From NCBI GenBank assembly GCA_903857795.1, contig CAIOGM010000140.1:25780-89779 (forward strand): a DNA stretch of 64,000 nucleotides, given 5' to 3'. Under the pieces are notes generated by a model. That model did not search any database and had not been told where the DNA came from. It worked only from the letters and a program-made list of their open reading frames with translations. The position numbers and the translations under genes are program-made. Shown piece after piece: positions 40,339 to 50,865 of the stretch (position 1 is its first letter; every line of letters begins with the position of its first letter). This stretch comes from an uncultured Geobacter sp. GTDB lineage: Bacteria > Desulfobacterota > Desulfuromonadia > Geobacterales > CAIOGM01.

Positions 40339-41406
40339 ATGAAGTTTCTGCTTGCGTCCCTGTCGATTCTCGTCACCCTGGCCATGCCTCATCCCGGCAC
40401 AGCCGCCGAAACCAAGGATATCGAGTTCACCTTCAAGAATGCGGACAAGGTCGTCTTCAGCCATGACTATCACCTGAAGCAGGTAAACGGCAACTGCAAG
40501 ATCTGCCACAACGCCATCTACGACATCCGGAAACAGAAGCACTTCACCATGCAGCAGATGGAGAAGACCAAGGGATGCGGCGCCTGCCACTCGGGGGTCA
40601 AGGCCTTCAGCGTCGCCGACGAAAAGACGTGCGTTCGCTGCCACAAGGGAAGCCCCCATGACGTCTCCTTCAAGAGCAAGGGGGTAAAGGACGCCCTCTT
40701 CAGCCACAGCTATCACCTGGCCAAGGCCGGCGGCAAGTGCAAGAACTGCCATAACGGCAAGACCATCGTCCCCGGCCAGAACGGCGTCACCATGGCCCAG
40801 ATGGAGCAGGGGAAGAAGTGCGGCATCTGTCATAACGGTAAAGGGGCCTTTCCCGTGAACGCCAACTGCGGCCGATGCCACAAGGGGCTGGATCCCAAGG
40901 AGATCACCTTCGCCATCCCGGGCAAGAGGGCGACCCCCGCCCTCTTCAGTCACAAGCTTCACCTGGGAATGGATTTCAAGTGCAACGTCTGTCACACGAA
41001 GTATTTCTCCTACAAGTCGACCCCGCTGCAGATCTCCATGGCGGCGATGGCTGCGGGGAAAGGATGCGGCGGCTGTCATAACGGCAAGGACGCCTTCTCC
41101 GTGGCCGGTGACTGTGTCAAGTGTCACCCCGGCTACATCCCCGGCAATATGACCTTCACCCTCCCGGACAACGCCGTTGGTCCCGCACTCTTCAGCCACG
41201 AGATCCATCTGGGGATGTACAAGTGTCCCGATTGTCACACCAAGGTCTTCCCGTACCAGCACGGCGCAAAACATTTCGGCATGGGCGCCATGATGGAAGG
41301 CAAATCCTGCGGCACCTGCCACAACGGTAAAGACGCCTTTGCCACCACCGGCGACTGCAACAAATGCCATCAGAATACGGCAACGGCGCCGGCGGCCAAG
41401 AAGTAG
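40339..41406 (+). CDS. 12-heme c-type cytochrome built from four triheme c7-like repeats
   Basis: Signal peptide and 12 CxxCH motifs (CKICH, CGACH, CVRCH, CKNCH, CGICH, CGRCH, CNVCH, CGGCH, CVKCH, CPDCH, CGTCH, CNKCH). Confidence 0.95.
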   Translation: MKFLLASLSILVTLAMPHPGTAAETKDIEFTFKNADKVVFSHDYHLKQVNGNCKICHNAIYDIRKQKHFTMQQMEKTKGCGACHSGVKAFSVADEKTCVRCHKGSPHDVSFKSKGVKDALFSHSYHLAKAGGKCKNCHNGKTIVPGQNGVTMAQMEQGKKCGICHNGKGAFPVNANCGRCHKGLDPKEITFAIPGKRATPALFSHKLHLGMDFKCNVCHTKYFSYKSTPLQISMAAMAAGKGCGGCHNGKDAFSVAGDCVKCHPGYIPGNMTFTLPDNAVGPALFSHEIHLGMYKCPDCHTKVFPYQHGAKHFGMGAMMEGKSCGTCHNGKDAFATTGDCNKCHQNTATAPAAKK

Positions 41407-41420
41407 CACTCTCCATACTG

Positions 41421-41462
41421 CCACAAAAATGGGAGTCCCGCGCGGGACTCCCATTTTTGTGG
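41421..41462. terminator. 42-bp perfect palindrome, intrinsic terminator
   Basis: CCACAAAAATGGGAGTCCCGCGCGGGACTCCCATTTTTGTGG. Confidence 0.92.
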
Positions 41463-41476
41463 CCTATCGATTCCCG

Positions 41477-42571
41477 ATGAATACTCCCCTGTCACCGTCA
41501 CTGGACGCCGTCCGCGCCGAAGAGCGGCTCTCCACCCTCCTCATCCCGGGTGAGATCAGTGCCCCCCTTCTCTTCCGTCGTGGGGAACGGCTCCAACGCC
41601 TCTTCCACTCGTCTCTCAAAAACTCCCCTGCCCCCCCCTGGGCACCCGGACTGAGAATCACCCGGGAGTGGCGGATCATCACGGAGAGCTTTCTCCCCTG
41701 GGCCGAGATCGAGCCGCCGCTACAGCGCCTCATCTCCCTCGGCCTCAGCTATCCTCCCCCCTTCGACCCGCTGACTATCTTCCCATCCTGGCCCGATTTC
41801 CTCGAACGGTTCCCCGTCGTGGACGGCGTTACCGCCGATCCCGGAATACTGCTCCACCGGTTGCTGGCCGACGCTGACCTGCGCCGGCGATGGCTCTTCA
41901 CCCTCTTCCTGCCGAAAGAGCATGGGGGGGGCTTCGGCCGCTATCCGGTTCAACAGAGGTACCTCCGTGAATGGATGACCCGCCGACTGCAGCGCGGAGA
42001 GCGGGAAATTTCCTGTCTCGATGCCGCCTGCGGCAGCGGAGAGGGGAGCTGGGAACTGCTGCAGCTCTGCCGGGAGTGCGGTTTCTCCCGCAAAGAGGTG
42101 ACGATCAGAGGGTCATCCCTGGATCCCCTGGAACTCTTCGCTGCGGCTCACGCCTGCTTCCCCCATGACCAAGAGCGGGAGCGGGAGTACCGGCGCCGGA
42201 TTCACCCCCTCATGACTGCGGGGTTCGCAGATCGGCTGAGCTTTGTCCGGGAAGACCTGGCCCTCCCCTCCGAGAGCCATGAACAGTACGACCTCATCCT
42301 CTGCAACGGTCTCCTGGGAGGACCGCTGCTCCACGACCCGGAGGTCATGGAACGGGTCGTGGCGGGGCTGGTCCGACGACTACGGCCGGGAGCGCTGCTG
42401 CTGGCGGCGGACCGGTTCCATGACGGCTGGCTGAAGCAGAGTCCCAAGGGGGTGCGTGAGGCGCTGCTACGCAAATGGGGGATGAGGATTCTGGAGACAG
42501 GAGAAGGGATCGGCGGGGAACTTTCTGAACCCTCCGTGGTGCACATGACTTTATTGGGATTATTACCCTGA
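41477..42571 (+). CDS. CheR-like SAM-dependent methyltransferase
   Basis: SCLDAACGSGEGSWELLQL; FVREDLALPSESHEQYDLILCNGLLGGPLLH. Confidence 0.82.
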   Translation: MNTPLSPSLDAVRAEERLSTLLIPGEISAPLLFRRGERLQRLFHSSLKNSPAPPWAPGLRITREWRIITESFLPWAEIEPPLQRLISLGLSYPPPFDPLTIFPSWPDFLERFPVVDGVTADPGILLHRLLADADLRRRWLFTLFLPKEHGGGFGRYPVQQRYLREWMTRRLQRGEREISCLDAACGSGEGSWELLQLCRECGFSRKEVTIRGSSLDPLELFAAAHACFPHDQEREREYRRRIHPLMTAGFADRLSFVREDLALPSESHEQYDLILCNGLLGGPLLHDPEVMERVVAGLVRRLRPGALLLAADRFHDGWLKQSPKGVREALLRKWGMRILETGEGIGGELSEPSVVHMTLLGLLP

Positions 42572-43087
42572 CGCAGCGGCGCCTTCCGGGCGGACGGCGC
42601 TGATCCCGGTGATGGTCGCCTGGAGCAGACCGGCCGGGCGCCTGATGGTGATCTCGTCGTCCACCTTCCTCCCCAACAGCGCCGTCCCCACCGGAGAATC
42701 GATGCTGATCCGGCCGACGGCCACATCGAATTCGTCGGGCCCCACCAGCTGGTAGCAGCGCTCATCACCATTATCATCCTCGAAGGTGACCCAGCAGCCG
42801 AAGGAGACCGTCACCGGCTTCAGCGGCGACGCGGAGACCTTGAGAACCTTGAGCCGTCCCCCCAGGAACTTGAGCCGGCTGTCGATCTCCCGCAGCCGTT
42901 TGCGGCCGTAGATGTAGGAGGCGTTTTCGCTCCGGTCTCCCTCCGCCGCCGCATCGGAGACCTCCCGGACGACCTTGGGCCGCTCCTTCTCCCAGAGGAA
43001 ATCGTACTCCTCCTGCAGGCGGCTGCGCCCCTCGCGGGTGATGAGGTTGCTCTTACTCACACTCTCTACCATAACGCTCTTTACCAT
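42563..43087 (-). CDS. greB: Transcription elongation factor GreB
   Basis: LITREGRSRLQEEYDFLWEKERPKVVREVSDAAAEGDRSENASYIYGRKRLREID. Confidence 0.95.
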   Translation of the reverse strand: MVKSVMVESVSKSNLITREGRSRLQEEYDFLWEKERPKVVREVSDAAAEGDRSENASYIYGRKRLREIDSRLKFLGGRLKVLKVSASPLKPVTVSFGCWVTFEDDNGDERCYQLVGPDEFDVAVGRISIDSPVGTALLGRKVDDEITIRRPAGLLQATITGISAVRPEGAAASG

Positions 43088-43099
43088 GACTCCGCCCCG

Positions 43100-43408
43100 T
43101 CAATCCTGTCGCAGCCGGCGTAGCCGGACCACCAGTTGACCCATGATATCCAGAACCGCCAGCGCCGTCACGGTATAAAGCAGCGTCGCATACTGCTGAA
43201 AAAAAGCGTAACAGTTCACCAGCATGGAGAGCGTCACCACCCCCGTCAGGAGACGCCGCATTCCGCCTACCCCAGCCGCTTCACCCACCGGAGTATCGGC
43301 CTCGGGACGCAGCAACAAGGGGAGGACGAAATAGCCCAGCGAGGCGTCACCGATGATGAGCAGTGAGTTCAGGCCGAAGAAGAAGAGCAGGATCTCCTGA
43401 TCACTCAT
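43100..43408 (-). CDS. Small membrane protein, unknown
   Basis: 102 aa with several hydrophobic segments; overlaps the trmFO stop. Confidence 0.65.
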   Translation of the reverse strand: MSDQEILLFFFGLNSLLIIGDASLGYFVLPLLLRPEADTPVGEAAGVGGMRRLLTGVVTLSMLVNCYAFFQQYATLLYTVTALAVLDIMGQLVVRLRRLRQD

Positions 43409-44748
43409 ACTTCCGCTCCCACCTGACCGGCTGTTCCCCCCTGCAGCTCAGCCCGCCAGAGGAGGAGATCTTCCTGGGCCCGTTGGGCCAGGAGCCCCCG
43501 GCGTTCCTTCTTCTTGGCACGCCCCGGCAACGGGGGGAAGAGGCCGTAATTCACGTTCATCGGCTGGAACTGTTTGACATCCGCAGTAGTTATATGGACC
43601 ATGAGCGCCCCCAGAGCGGTGGTCGGAGGGGGAACGACGGGGTTCTCTCCCCTGGCCAGCAGGCTGGCGTTGACCCCGGCCAGGAAACCGCTGGCAGCCG
43701 ACTCCACATACCCCTCGACTCCGGTGAGCTGCCCGGCGCAAAAAAGACGGGGATCGGCCTTAAACTGCTGAGTCGGTGTCAGGAGCCGCGGAGCATTGAT
43801 GAAGGTGTTCCGGTGAAGCGACCCCAGCCGGACGAACTCGGCCTGCTCCAGCCCCGGAATCATCCGGAAGATCCGGCGCTGGTCAGGGTAGGTCAGTTTG
43901 GTCTGGAACCCCACCAGATTATACATGGTCGCCTCCCGGTTCTCCTGGCGGAGCTGCACCACGGCGTGCGGTTCCCGTCCGCTGCGCGGATCGGTGAGAC
44001 CCACCGGCTTCATGGGACCGAACCGGAGGGTCTCGATCCCCCGACTGGCCAGCACCTCCACCGGCATACACCCCTCGAAGTGAACCGCCTTCTCGAAATC
44101 CCGGGGAGCGACCTTCTCCCCGGTGAGAAGCTCCGCCACGAACCGCTCGTACTCCTCCCGGTTCATGGGGCAGTTGAGATAATCGGCCCCCTCTCCCTTG
44201 CCATACCGGGAGGCCCGAAAGACCGTGTCAAAATCGATGGAGTCGGCGCCGACGATGGGGGCGATGGCGTCGTAGAAGTAGAGGTCATCCCCCACCAGCG
44301 GTTTCAGCCGCTCCACCAGCAGGTCACTGGTGAGCGGTCCGGAGGCGATGACCACGATCCCGCCGGGGATTTCCGTCACCTCATCCCGCTGCAGGGTGAT
44401 GAGGGGGTGCCCCTGGATCAGCTCGGTGATCCGGCGGGAGAAGAGCTCCCGGTCCACGGCAACCGCCCCGCCGGCAGGAACCCTGGTTGCGTCCGCCGCG
44501 GTCATGAAGAGGCTCCCCAGTTGCCGCAACTCGACCTTGAGGAGTCCCACCGCATTCTCCAGCGACTCTCCTCTGAAGGAGTTGGAACAGACCAGCTCGG
44601 CCAGGTTCTGGCTCTCATGGGCGGGCGAGTAGCGGTGAGGTTTCATCTCGTGAAGCGTCACGGCCACGCCGCGCTCCGCCGCCTGCCAGGCGGCCTCACA
44701 GCCGGCCAATCCGCCGCCGATGATAGTAATGCTGGGTAGTGATGACAT
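43405..44748 (-). CDS. trmFO: Methylenetetrahydrofolate-tRNA-(uracil-5-)-methyltransferase
   Basis: [55 protein letters not shown]. Confidence 0.96.
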   Translation of the reverse strand: MSSLPSITIIGGGLAGCEAAWQAAERGVAVTLHEMKPHRYSPAHESQNLAELVCSNSFRGESLENAVGLLKVELRQLGSLFMTAADATRVPAGGAVAVDRELFSRRITELIQGHPLITLQRDEVTEIPGGIVVIASGPLTSDLLVERLKPLVGDDLYFYDAIAPIVGADSIDFDTVFRASRYGKGEGADYLNCPMNREEYERFVAELLTGEKVAPRDFEKAVHFEGCMPVEVLASRGIETLRFGPMKPVGLTDPRSGREPHAVVQLRQENREATMYNLVGFQTKLTYPDQRRIFRMIPGLEQAEFVRLGSLHRNTFINAPRLLTPTQQFKADPRLFCAGQLTGVEGYVESAASGFLAGVNASLLARGENPVVPPPTTALGALMVHITTADVKQFQPMNVNYGLFPPLPGRAKKKERRGLLAQRAQEDLLLWRAELQGGTAGQVGAEV

Positions 44749-44858
44749 AGGGTGCGATCCTTTTATGGCGGTTCGTGAGTTGAGGGGAAGATACGCGGCC
44801 ATGGTTCTCACCGGTATAACCCTGGCGGGCAGACGGCAGCCGTTATCCCAAAAGAGAG

Positions 44859-45833
44859 CTACTCAACCACCTGGGAGAGCTTCACGAAGGTGATTCCCTG
44901 GGCGGAGAGGAGGGGGAGGGCCTGGGTGAGGGCCTCAATAGTCGCCTTGTGGGGATGACCGATGGCGATGGCGGAGCCGCGCTTGCGGGCAACCTGGGCG
45001 AGCAGCTGAAGCTGGGCCCGAATGGCGCCGACCTCCTGAACATTATCGAGGAAGACGTTACGGGAGGCGCTCTTCATCCCCAGTTCATGGGCCAGAGAAT
45101 ACCCCACCGACAAAGAGGTCGTCTTGCTGTCGAGAAAGAAGAGCCCCTTCTGTTTGAGCAGCTGCATGACCGGCAGCATCCTGGAGGTATCCTCGGTGAA
45201 CCGGGACCCCATGTGGTTGTTGGCGCCGACGGCGTGGGGCACCAGCTCCAGGTACCGGCGCAGCTGCCGGGCGATCTCCTCGTCGCTGAGAGAGATCAGC
45301 AGCCCGTCCTTCTCCAGCTTTCGCTGGGGGTACCCCTTGGGCTCCATGGGGATATGCAGCATCACCTCATACCCTCTCGCGTGAGCGGCCTCGGCGACCT
45401 CGGTGGCATGGGGAAGTTGCGGAATCACCGAGAAAGTCAGCGGCACCTTGAGATTAGTGAGGGTTGCCAGCTCCTGAAGGGACGCGCCCATGTCATCGAT
45501 GACGATGGCGACACTCCCCGGCTTGAGCACCCTTCTTTGCTTCGGTTTTTCCTTGGGGGTGTACGACGGGATAACGGCAGCGGTATAGTTCTCTTGAACG
45601 GGTGAGCTCTTCGGCTGCTTGTCGGGAATGTGGCGCCGCTCCGCGGAAAGAGGTTTCTTGGACCGCTCCAGCTCGGCGTTACGGAGCCTGCTCTCCTGAT
45701 AGGTGGTGACCGCCAGGTAACCGCCGATGAGGACGATGATAATCAGGATGACGAGGACGGTCCACCTCCTCTTCCCCCCCCTGCTCACCCGCCTGTTTCT
45801 GGATTTGTTCTTTCGCGCCAAACCATACCTCAA
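44859..45833 (-). CDS. Divergent polysaccharide deacetylase family protein
   Basis: [58 protein letters not shown]. Confidence 0.92.
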   Translation of the reverse strand: MRYGLARKNKSRNRRVSRGGKRRWTVLVILIIIVLIGGYLAVTTYQESRLRNAELERSKKPLSAERRHIPDKQPKSSPVQENYTAAVIPSYTPKEKPKQRRVLKPGSVAIVIDDMGASLQELATLTNLKVPLTFSVIPQLPHATEVAEAAHARGYEVMLHIPMEPKGYPQRKLEKDGLLISLSDEEIARQLRRYLELVPHAVGANNHMGSRFTEDTSRMLPVMQLLKQKGLFFLDSKTTSLSVGYSLAHELGMKSASRNVFLDNVQEVGAIRAQLQLLAQVARKRGSAIAIGHPHKATIEALTQALPLLSAQGITFVKLSQVVE

Positions 45834-46026
45834 CCAGCAGCCAAGTTCGTGATTCGCCCCACTCTACCATGTGTCGGCCCCTCCTGTAAACGACGGAGAG
45901 TTCAGCCCACGGCCTTAAGGGTCTCAATGGGTCATCGCTGCAGCCCCCCTTCGCGAAAAAGAAAACCCCGCAGACGCAAGGTTTTCTTTACGCGGCAGAG
46001 TGCCGTTGCTACATCACTACGGGGAT

Positions 46027-46139
46027 TCATGGCGACTTCTTCCCCAGCTTCTGGAGGATGTCCCACCCCTTGAGGAGATCCTGGGCGCGGACCAGCTGAT
46101 AGTCGTTCTTCAGCTGTTCATCAAGCTTGTCCCCCTTGG
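46027..46139 (-). pseudogene. Duplicated 3' end of ctpA
   Basis: 113 bp matching 47281..47393 with one mismatch seen. Confidence 0.93.
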
Positions 46140-46371
46140 GGGACAAGGGGGGGACAAGGGGACGTTCTTAGCAAATTAGCAAAGCTTTCTCAATGCTTGC
46201 CTGGATCTCGGTATCCCTTTGCAGGGGCCTCAAGGGGTTCCCAGCGTCCCCTCCCTGTTCCAACTACCCGGTGGCGTTCGGGGTGATGGTGGTGGAATAG
46301 AGATAGTTATTACTTGTTATCAGGCAGGTTGTTCTTCCATGAATCCGGTTCACGTTTCAAATGCATGACCG

Positions 46372-46626
46372 CTACACAATATAAACGTGAGTATCGGTAT
46401 ACCTGAAGATAACGGCATAGGGGAAACGGTTGGCAAGGCAGCGACGGATGCGGGCAGAAAGCCTGGTCCATGCGGAAGAAAACTCAAGAATACGGGCAAC
46501 GGTTCGACGTATCTCTACGGCTAATTCGAAACCGAGTCCCGCGCATTGATCGTTATAGTCGGCAACCGCGTTACGCAGTTCATTCCGGGCCGGCGGAAAG
46601 AAGTGGACCGTTCGCTTACGATTCAT
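46372..46626 (-). CDS. RelE/ParE-family toxin
   Basis: VHFFPPARNELRNAVADYNDQCAGLGFELAVEIRRTVARI...; coupled to an antitoxin gene. Confidence 0.87.
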   Translation of the reverse strand: MNRKRTVHFFPPARNELRNAVADYNDQCAGLGFELAVEIRRTVARILEFSSAWTRLSARIRRCLANRFPYAVIFRYTDTHVYIV

Positions 46627-46847
46627 TGATTGAGTTCCGCAAAAACATCATCGGCAGGAATGGCCGTAAATTCGCCACGTTCAAAGGCGTCAATCCGGCT
46701 TTCTGCTTCAGCCGCCCATCGTTGATCGAGTTGTTTGCGATGACTCTGATCAAAACTGAAGAAAAGTTCCTCGATCAATTCAGCCCGTTCGACTGGTGGC
46801 AATGCCAAGGCATCGGTCAGTACTTGTCTCATGGTATGCATAACCAT
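46623..46847 (-). CDS. Addiction module antitoxin (TIGR02574-like)
   Basis: VLTDALALPPVERAELIEELFFSFDQ... ending RGEFTAIPADDVFAEL; ATGA overlap with the toxin. Confidence 0.87.
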   Translation of the reverse strand: MVMHTMRQVLTDALALPPVERAELIEELFFSFDQSHRKQLDQRWAAEAESRIDAFERGEFTAIPADDVFAELNQ

Positions 46848-47213
46848 TCTCCTGTGGATAGATAGGTGGAAAAGAATAGCACGAGCGAAGAGAGATGACA
46901 AAGAGGAATACACTAATGGGGAAACCGGGGCAGATTTGTTTGTTTCTAATTTTACATTCTAAGCAAGCAGGCAACCAAGGGACGGGACCGGTAGAAACAA
47001 AACCTCGCCCTCCCCGCCCCGCAGCAAATCACCCCGCCCGCTCCCTTAACAGTTGATCCAGGGCCGAGAGGGACATACTTCATTACATTGCCCCGTCCTC
47101 GTTCAACTTCATCTGCACGGTTTTCCGGACAAACTCAGCCTGCCCTCATCAGTCAGTCTGTCGGGCAAAGCCGTTTTGTGCGTCAGCACTGAGTTCAGCC
47201 CCCCTTAGCGAAA

Positions 47214-47243
47214 AAGAAAACCCCGCGTTCGCGGGGTTTTCTT
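47214..47243. terminator. Terminator downstream of ctpA
   Basis: AAGAAAACCCCGCGTTCGCGGGGTTTTCTT; a decayed copy is at 45959..45988. Confidence 0.85.
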
Positions 47244-47280
47244 TATGCCAAACAGTTCCGTTGTTACATTGTCACGGGGA

Positions 47281-48623
47281 TCATGGCGACTTCTTCCCCA
47301 GCTTCTGGAGGATGTCCCACCCCTTGAGGAGATCCTGGGCGCGGACCAGCTGATAGTCGTTCTTCAGCTGTTCGTCAAGCTTGTCCCCCTTGGCTGCCTC
47401 GGGCTTCTTCTCCTTGACCTTCTCTTCGGGGAGCTTCTCCTCGTTTTCAAAATGGTGATCCAGGTCCTTCTCCCTGATGTGCAGGGACGGCTTCTTCTCG
47501 GCGGGCTGCAGATCTACCTGCTCCACCGTGATGTCCGGTACGATCCCCTTGGCCTGGATGGAGCGCCCCTTGGGAGTGTAGTAACGGGCAGTGGTCAGCC
47601 GCAAACCTGAATCTTCCGACAGAGGAATGATGGTCTGGACCGATCCCTTGCCGAAGGTCTGTGTTCCCATGATTACGGCCCGGTTGTGGTCCTGCAGGGC
47701 GCCGGCCACGATCTCGGAGGCGCTGGCGCTGCCGCTGTTGACCAGCACCACCATGGGATAGTTCGGCTCCTTCCCCCCCTTCTTGGCGGAGAACTTCATC
47801 TTGGAGTCCGGCTCCCGCCCTTCGGTATAGACGATGAGCCCCTCGTCGATGAAGTGGTCACTCACCTTCACTGCCTGGTCCAGGAGCCCGCCGGGATCGT
47901 TACGCAGATCCAGCACCAGCCCCTTGAGTTCCCCCTTGTTCTCCTCCTTCAGCGCGGCAAGAGCCTTGATCAGATACTCATCGCTCTTCTCCTGGAATTG
48001 GGCGAGCCGGACATAGCCGATCCCCCCCTCCAGCATCTTGGACTTGACGCTCTTCACCTGAATGATGTCCCGGACCAGGGGGAACTCCTTGGGCTTGTCG
48101 AACCCGTCACGCATGACGGTGATGGTCACCTTGGTCCCCTTGATCCCTCGCATCAGCTTCACCGCATCCATGATGGTCATGTCCTTGGTGAATTTGTCGT
48201 TGATCTTGAGGATCTGGTCGTTGGCCTTGACGCCGGCCTTGAAGGCTGGGGTATCCTCGATGGGGGAGATGACGGTGAGCATGCCGTCCTTGATGGTGAT
48301 CTCGATGCCGAGTCCGCCGAACTCCCCCTTGGTATCGATCTTCAGCTCCTTGAACATGTCAGGCGGCATGAACGAGCTATGGGGGTCCAGGGAGGCGAGC
48401 ATCCCGTTGATGGCCCCATAGATCAGCTTCTTGGTATCCACCTCTTCCACGTAGCTCTTCTTCACGATGGAGAGGACATCGGTGAACATCTCGATGGATT
48501 CGTAATCCCCCCCCCCTCCTTGGCGGAACATTTCCGGTGACTGCCGGTGCCGATGATGACGGCCAGCAGGAGCAGAAGACCGAATCCGACGGCCAGCTTA
48601 CGATTGTTACCAGGTCTGAACAT
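47281..48623 (-). CDS. ctpA: S41 family C-terminal processing peptidase, N-terminus frameshifted at a G10 tract
   Basis: ESIEMFTDVLSIVKKSYVEEVD...LDPHSSFM, PDZ, SGSASASEIVAGALQDH; in-frame ORF starts at 48531 but the signal anchor MFRPGNNRKLAVGFGLLLLLAVIIGTG is in another frame. Confidence 0.88.
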
Positions 48624-48667
48624 GAACCCTCCTGAAAAATGTCTATTGTCTGTTGTCTTGCTCTGTT

Positions 48668-49918
48668 CTATTTGAACCAGGGGGAGGGATCAACCGGCTT
48701 CCCCTGATAGCGAATCTCGAAGTAGAGCTGGGGCCCACGGCTGGAATCCAGATCACCCACCGAGGCGATGACGTCGTTGCGCGCCACACTGCTCCCCTCC
48801 TTCTTGGCGAGACGGGAAGCGTGGCCGTAGACGCTGAAGAAGCCGTCACCATGATCGAGGATGATCATGTTGCCGTACCCCTTGAAATAGTTGGCAAAGA
48901 TCACGGTGCCGCCGTCGACGGCATGAATGTCCGCCCCGGCCGGAGCGGCGACGGCGAGGCCATTGCTGAACGTAAACGAGTTGAACTCCGGATGCTTATG
49001 TTTGCCGAACCGCTGGAAGATCTCCCCCTGGACCGGCAGGGAGAGCTGGCGTTTGCGGCTTCCGAACCCGGAAGGAGAAACGGAGACGGCTCTGGCCGCC
49101 GCGGGAGCCTCCTTGGCCTTAGGCTGAGAAATCCGCTGAGGTTGAGGTTGAGACTGAGGCTGAGGCTGACCCTGCTGCTTGGCCCGTTCGAGCTTGGCAG
49201 TATAGCTCTTCCGGCTTTTGGCTTCAAGCAACTGCATCATCTTCTGCAGCCGGGCGGCGTTGGCCTCCAGCTCTTTCAGCGATGCCGAATAGGTTACCCT
49301 GTCCTTGCGCACCTTGGCCAGATACTCGGCCTTGCGGAGCTTCTCCGCCTCGATCTCCCGCTTCTTGACCTCGATCCCGGCCCGCAGCGCCTCTTTCTTC
49401 CGGGCGTCATCCTCAAGCTTCACCTTGAGCCGGCTGAGGATGGTGATACGGCCGCTGTACTCTTCGATCATCCGCCGGTCGGAGTGGAGGAGCGCCTGCA
49501 TATAGCGGAGACTCTCCAGCATCTGGGGAAAAGAACCTGACGCGAAGAAGATTCGCACCGGGCCGCTTTCCCCTCCCTTGTAGAGGGCGACCAGCCGCCT
49601 CCGAATCTCCTGCTGTTTCCGTTCCACCTCGGATTGCGTCGCCTGACTCTGCCGTTTGGTGAGGGCCAGACTCTGATCCAGGCTGTTCAGATCGGTAGTC
49701 AAGCGTTTAAGGCCGGATTCCTTCTCCTTGAGCCCCTTTTCGATGAGCGCCATCTCGCCGGAAACCTGCCGTTCGATCTTCTTGGTGGTCTGGAGCAGAA
49801 ACTCCTTCTTCTTGATCTCCTGTTGTATCCCTTTGAGCTCCTTCCGGTTATCGGCGCCGGAGGCGACCAGAGGGAACGAGAGGATGAGCAGTAGGAGCAG
49901 CGCGGCTGCGGGTGTCAT
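48668..49918 (-). CDS. Murein hydrolase activator EnvC-like (coiled coil + M23 peptidase)
   Basis: Signal peptide, coiled coil, then GADIHAVDGGTVIFANYFKGYGNMIILDHGDGFFSVYGH. Confidence 0.93.
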   Translation of the reverse strand: MTPAAALLLLLILSFPLVASGADNRKELKGIQQEIKKKEFLLQTTKKIERQVSGEMALIEKGLKEKESGLKRLTTDLNSLDQSLALTKRQSQATQSEVERKQQEIRRRLVALYKGGESGPVRIFFASGSFPQMLESLRYMQALLHSDRRMIEEYSGRITILSRLKVKLEDDARKKEALRAGIEVKKREIEAEKLRKAEYLAKVRKDRVTYSASLKELEANAARLQKMMQLLEAKSRKSYTAKLERAKQQGQPQPQSQPQPQRISQPKAKEAPAAARAVSVSPSGFGSRKRQLSLPVQGEIFQRFGKHKHPEFNSFTFSNGLAVAAPAGADIHAVDGGTVIFANYFKGYGNMIILDHGDGFFSVYGHASRLAKKEGSSVARNDVIASVGDLDSSRGPQLYFEIRYQGKPVDPSPWFK

Positions 49919-50865
49919 GACTGGTTAACGAACCGGTGCAGGGAGGTAAGGCTCCCGATGAATCCCGCAAGTATTCCCGCGGCGATGATGGCGGCGCAGT
50001 ACTCCATCGGGATGAAGAGGAGGCCGGCCTCCTGGGGGTTGAAGAGGAGAAACGTCCCGGCATGGTTGAAAAACGCCCACGATACAGCGGCCAGGATCAC
50101 CAGCGCCAGGAGCGCCCCCAGGAATCCCTGCAGCATCCCCTCGATGAGGAACGGCATCTTTATGAAGAACCGGGTGGCCCCCACCAGCTCCAACAGTTCC
50201 ACCTCTTCACGGCGGGAGTAGATGGTGATCTTGATGGTGTTGGAGATGATGAAGAGGACCGCCAGGGCGATGAATCCCCCCAGGAGCGCCCCGGCAAAGC
50301 GCATGAAATTCATGAAGAGCGTGAGGCGGCGCACCCACTCCTCCCCGTACTGAACTTCACCGATGGCCGGAATCTTCTTCAGCCGGGAGACGTACGCCTC
50401 CACGGCCTCACTGGTCCGGTAGGCCGGTTTGAGACGAATCTCCAGTGATGCGGGGAGAACCTCCGGCGGGACCCCGTCCAGGAGCGCCTCCTGCCCTTTC
50501 AGCCGGGCGCGAAACCGCTTGAGCGCCGCATCCTGGGAGACATACCCCACCGTACCGGTCCCTTCCAGGGTCATGATCACATTCTTCAGGGCGGAGAACT
50601 CGTTGCCATTCAGTTCCCGATCGTAGTAGACCGTCACCTGTACCTTTTCACTCCAGAGCTCGCCGGCCCCCTCCAGATTGACATAGAGCAGCAGGAAGAG
50701 CGAGACGATGAGAAAAGAGAGGGTTATTGTGACCACCGCCAGGGCGTTGATCAGGAGATTCTGCCGGACGTTAAGAAACGAGCGGCGGAAAAAATAGCCG
50801 ATCAACCCCACAATTCCCCCCCGGCCGGCCACTGGCCCAAACAAAAATTTAGCGCGCCCCATCAT
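49915..50865 (-). CDS. ftsX: Cell division protein FtsX
   Basis: Four-TM permease next to ftsE; IGYFFRRSFLNVRQNLLINALAVVTITLSF. Confidence 0.93.
   Translation of the reverse strand: MMGRAKFLFGPVAGRGGIVGLIGYFFRRSFLNVRQNLLINALAVVTITLSFLIVSLFLLLYVNLEGAGELWSEKVQVTVYYDRELNGNEFSALKNVIMTLEGTGTVGYVSQDAALKRFRARLKGQEALLDGVPPEVLPASLEIRLKPAYRTSEAVEAYVSRLKKIPAIGEVQYGEEWVRRLTLFMNFMRFAGALLGGFIALAVLFIISNTIKITIYSRREEVELLELVGATRFFIKMPFLIEGMLQGFLGALLALVILAAVSWAFFNHAGTFLLFNPQEAGLLFIPMEYCAAIIAAGILAGFIGSLTSLHRFVNQS

Noticed and set aside
40279-41454. 391-aa minus-strand ORF
   Set aside because: Antisense to the 12-heme cytochrome; its MGVPRGTPIFVA start is just the palindromic terminator read backwards.
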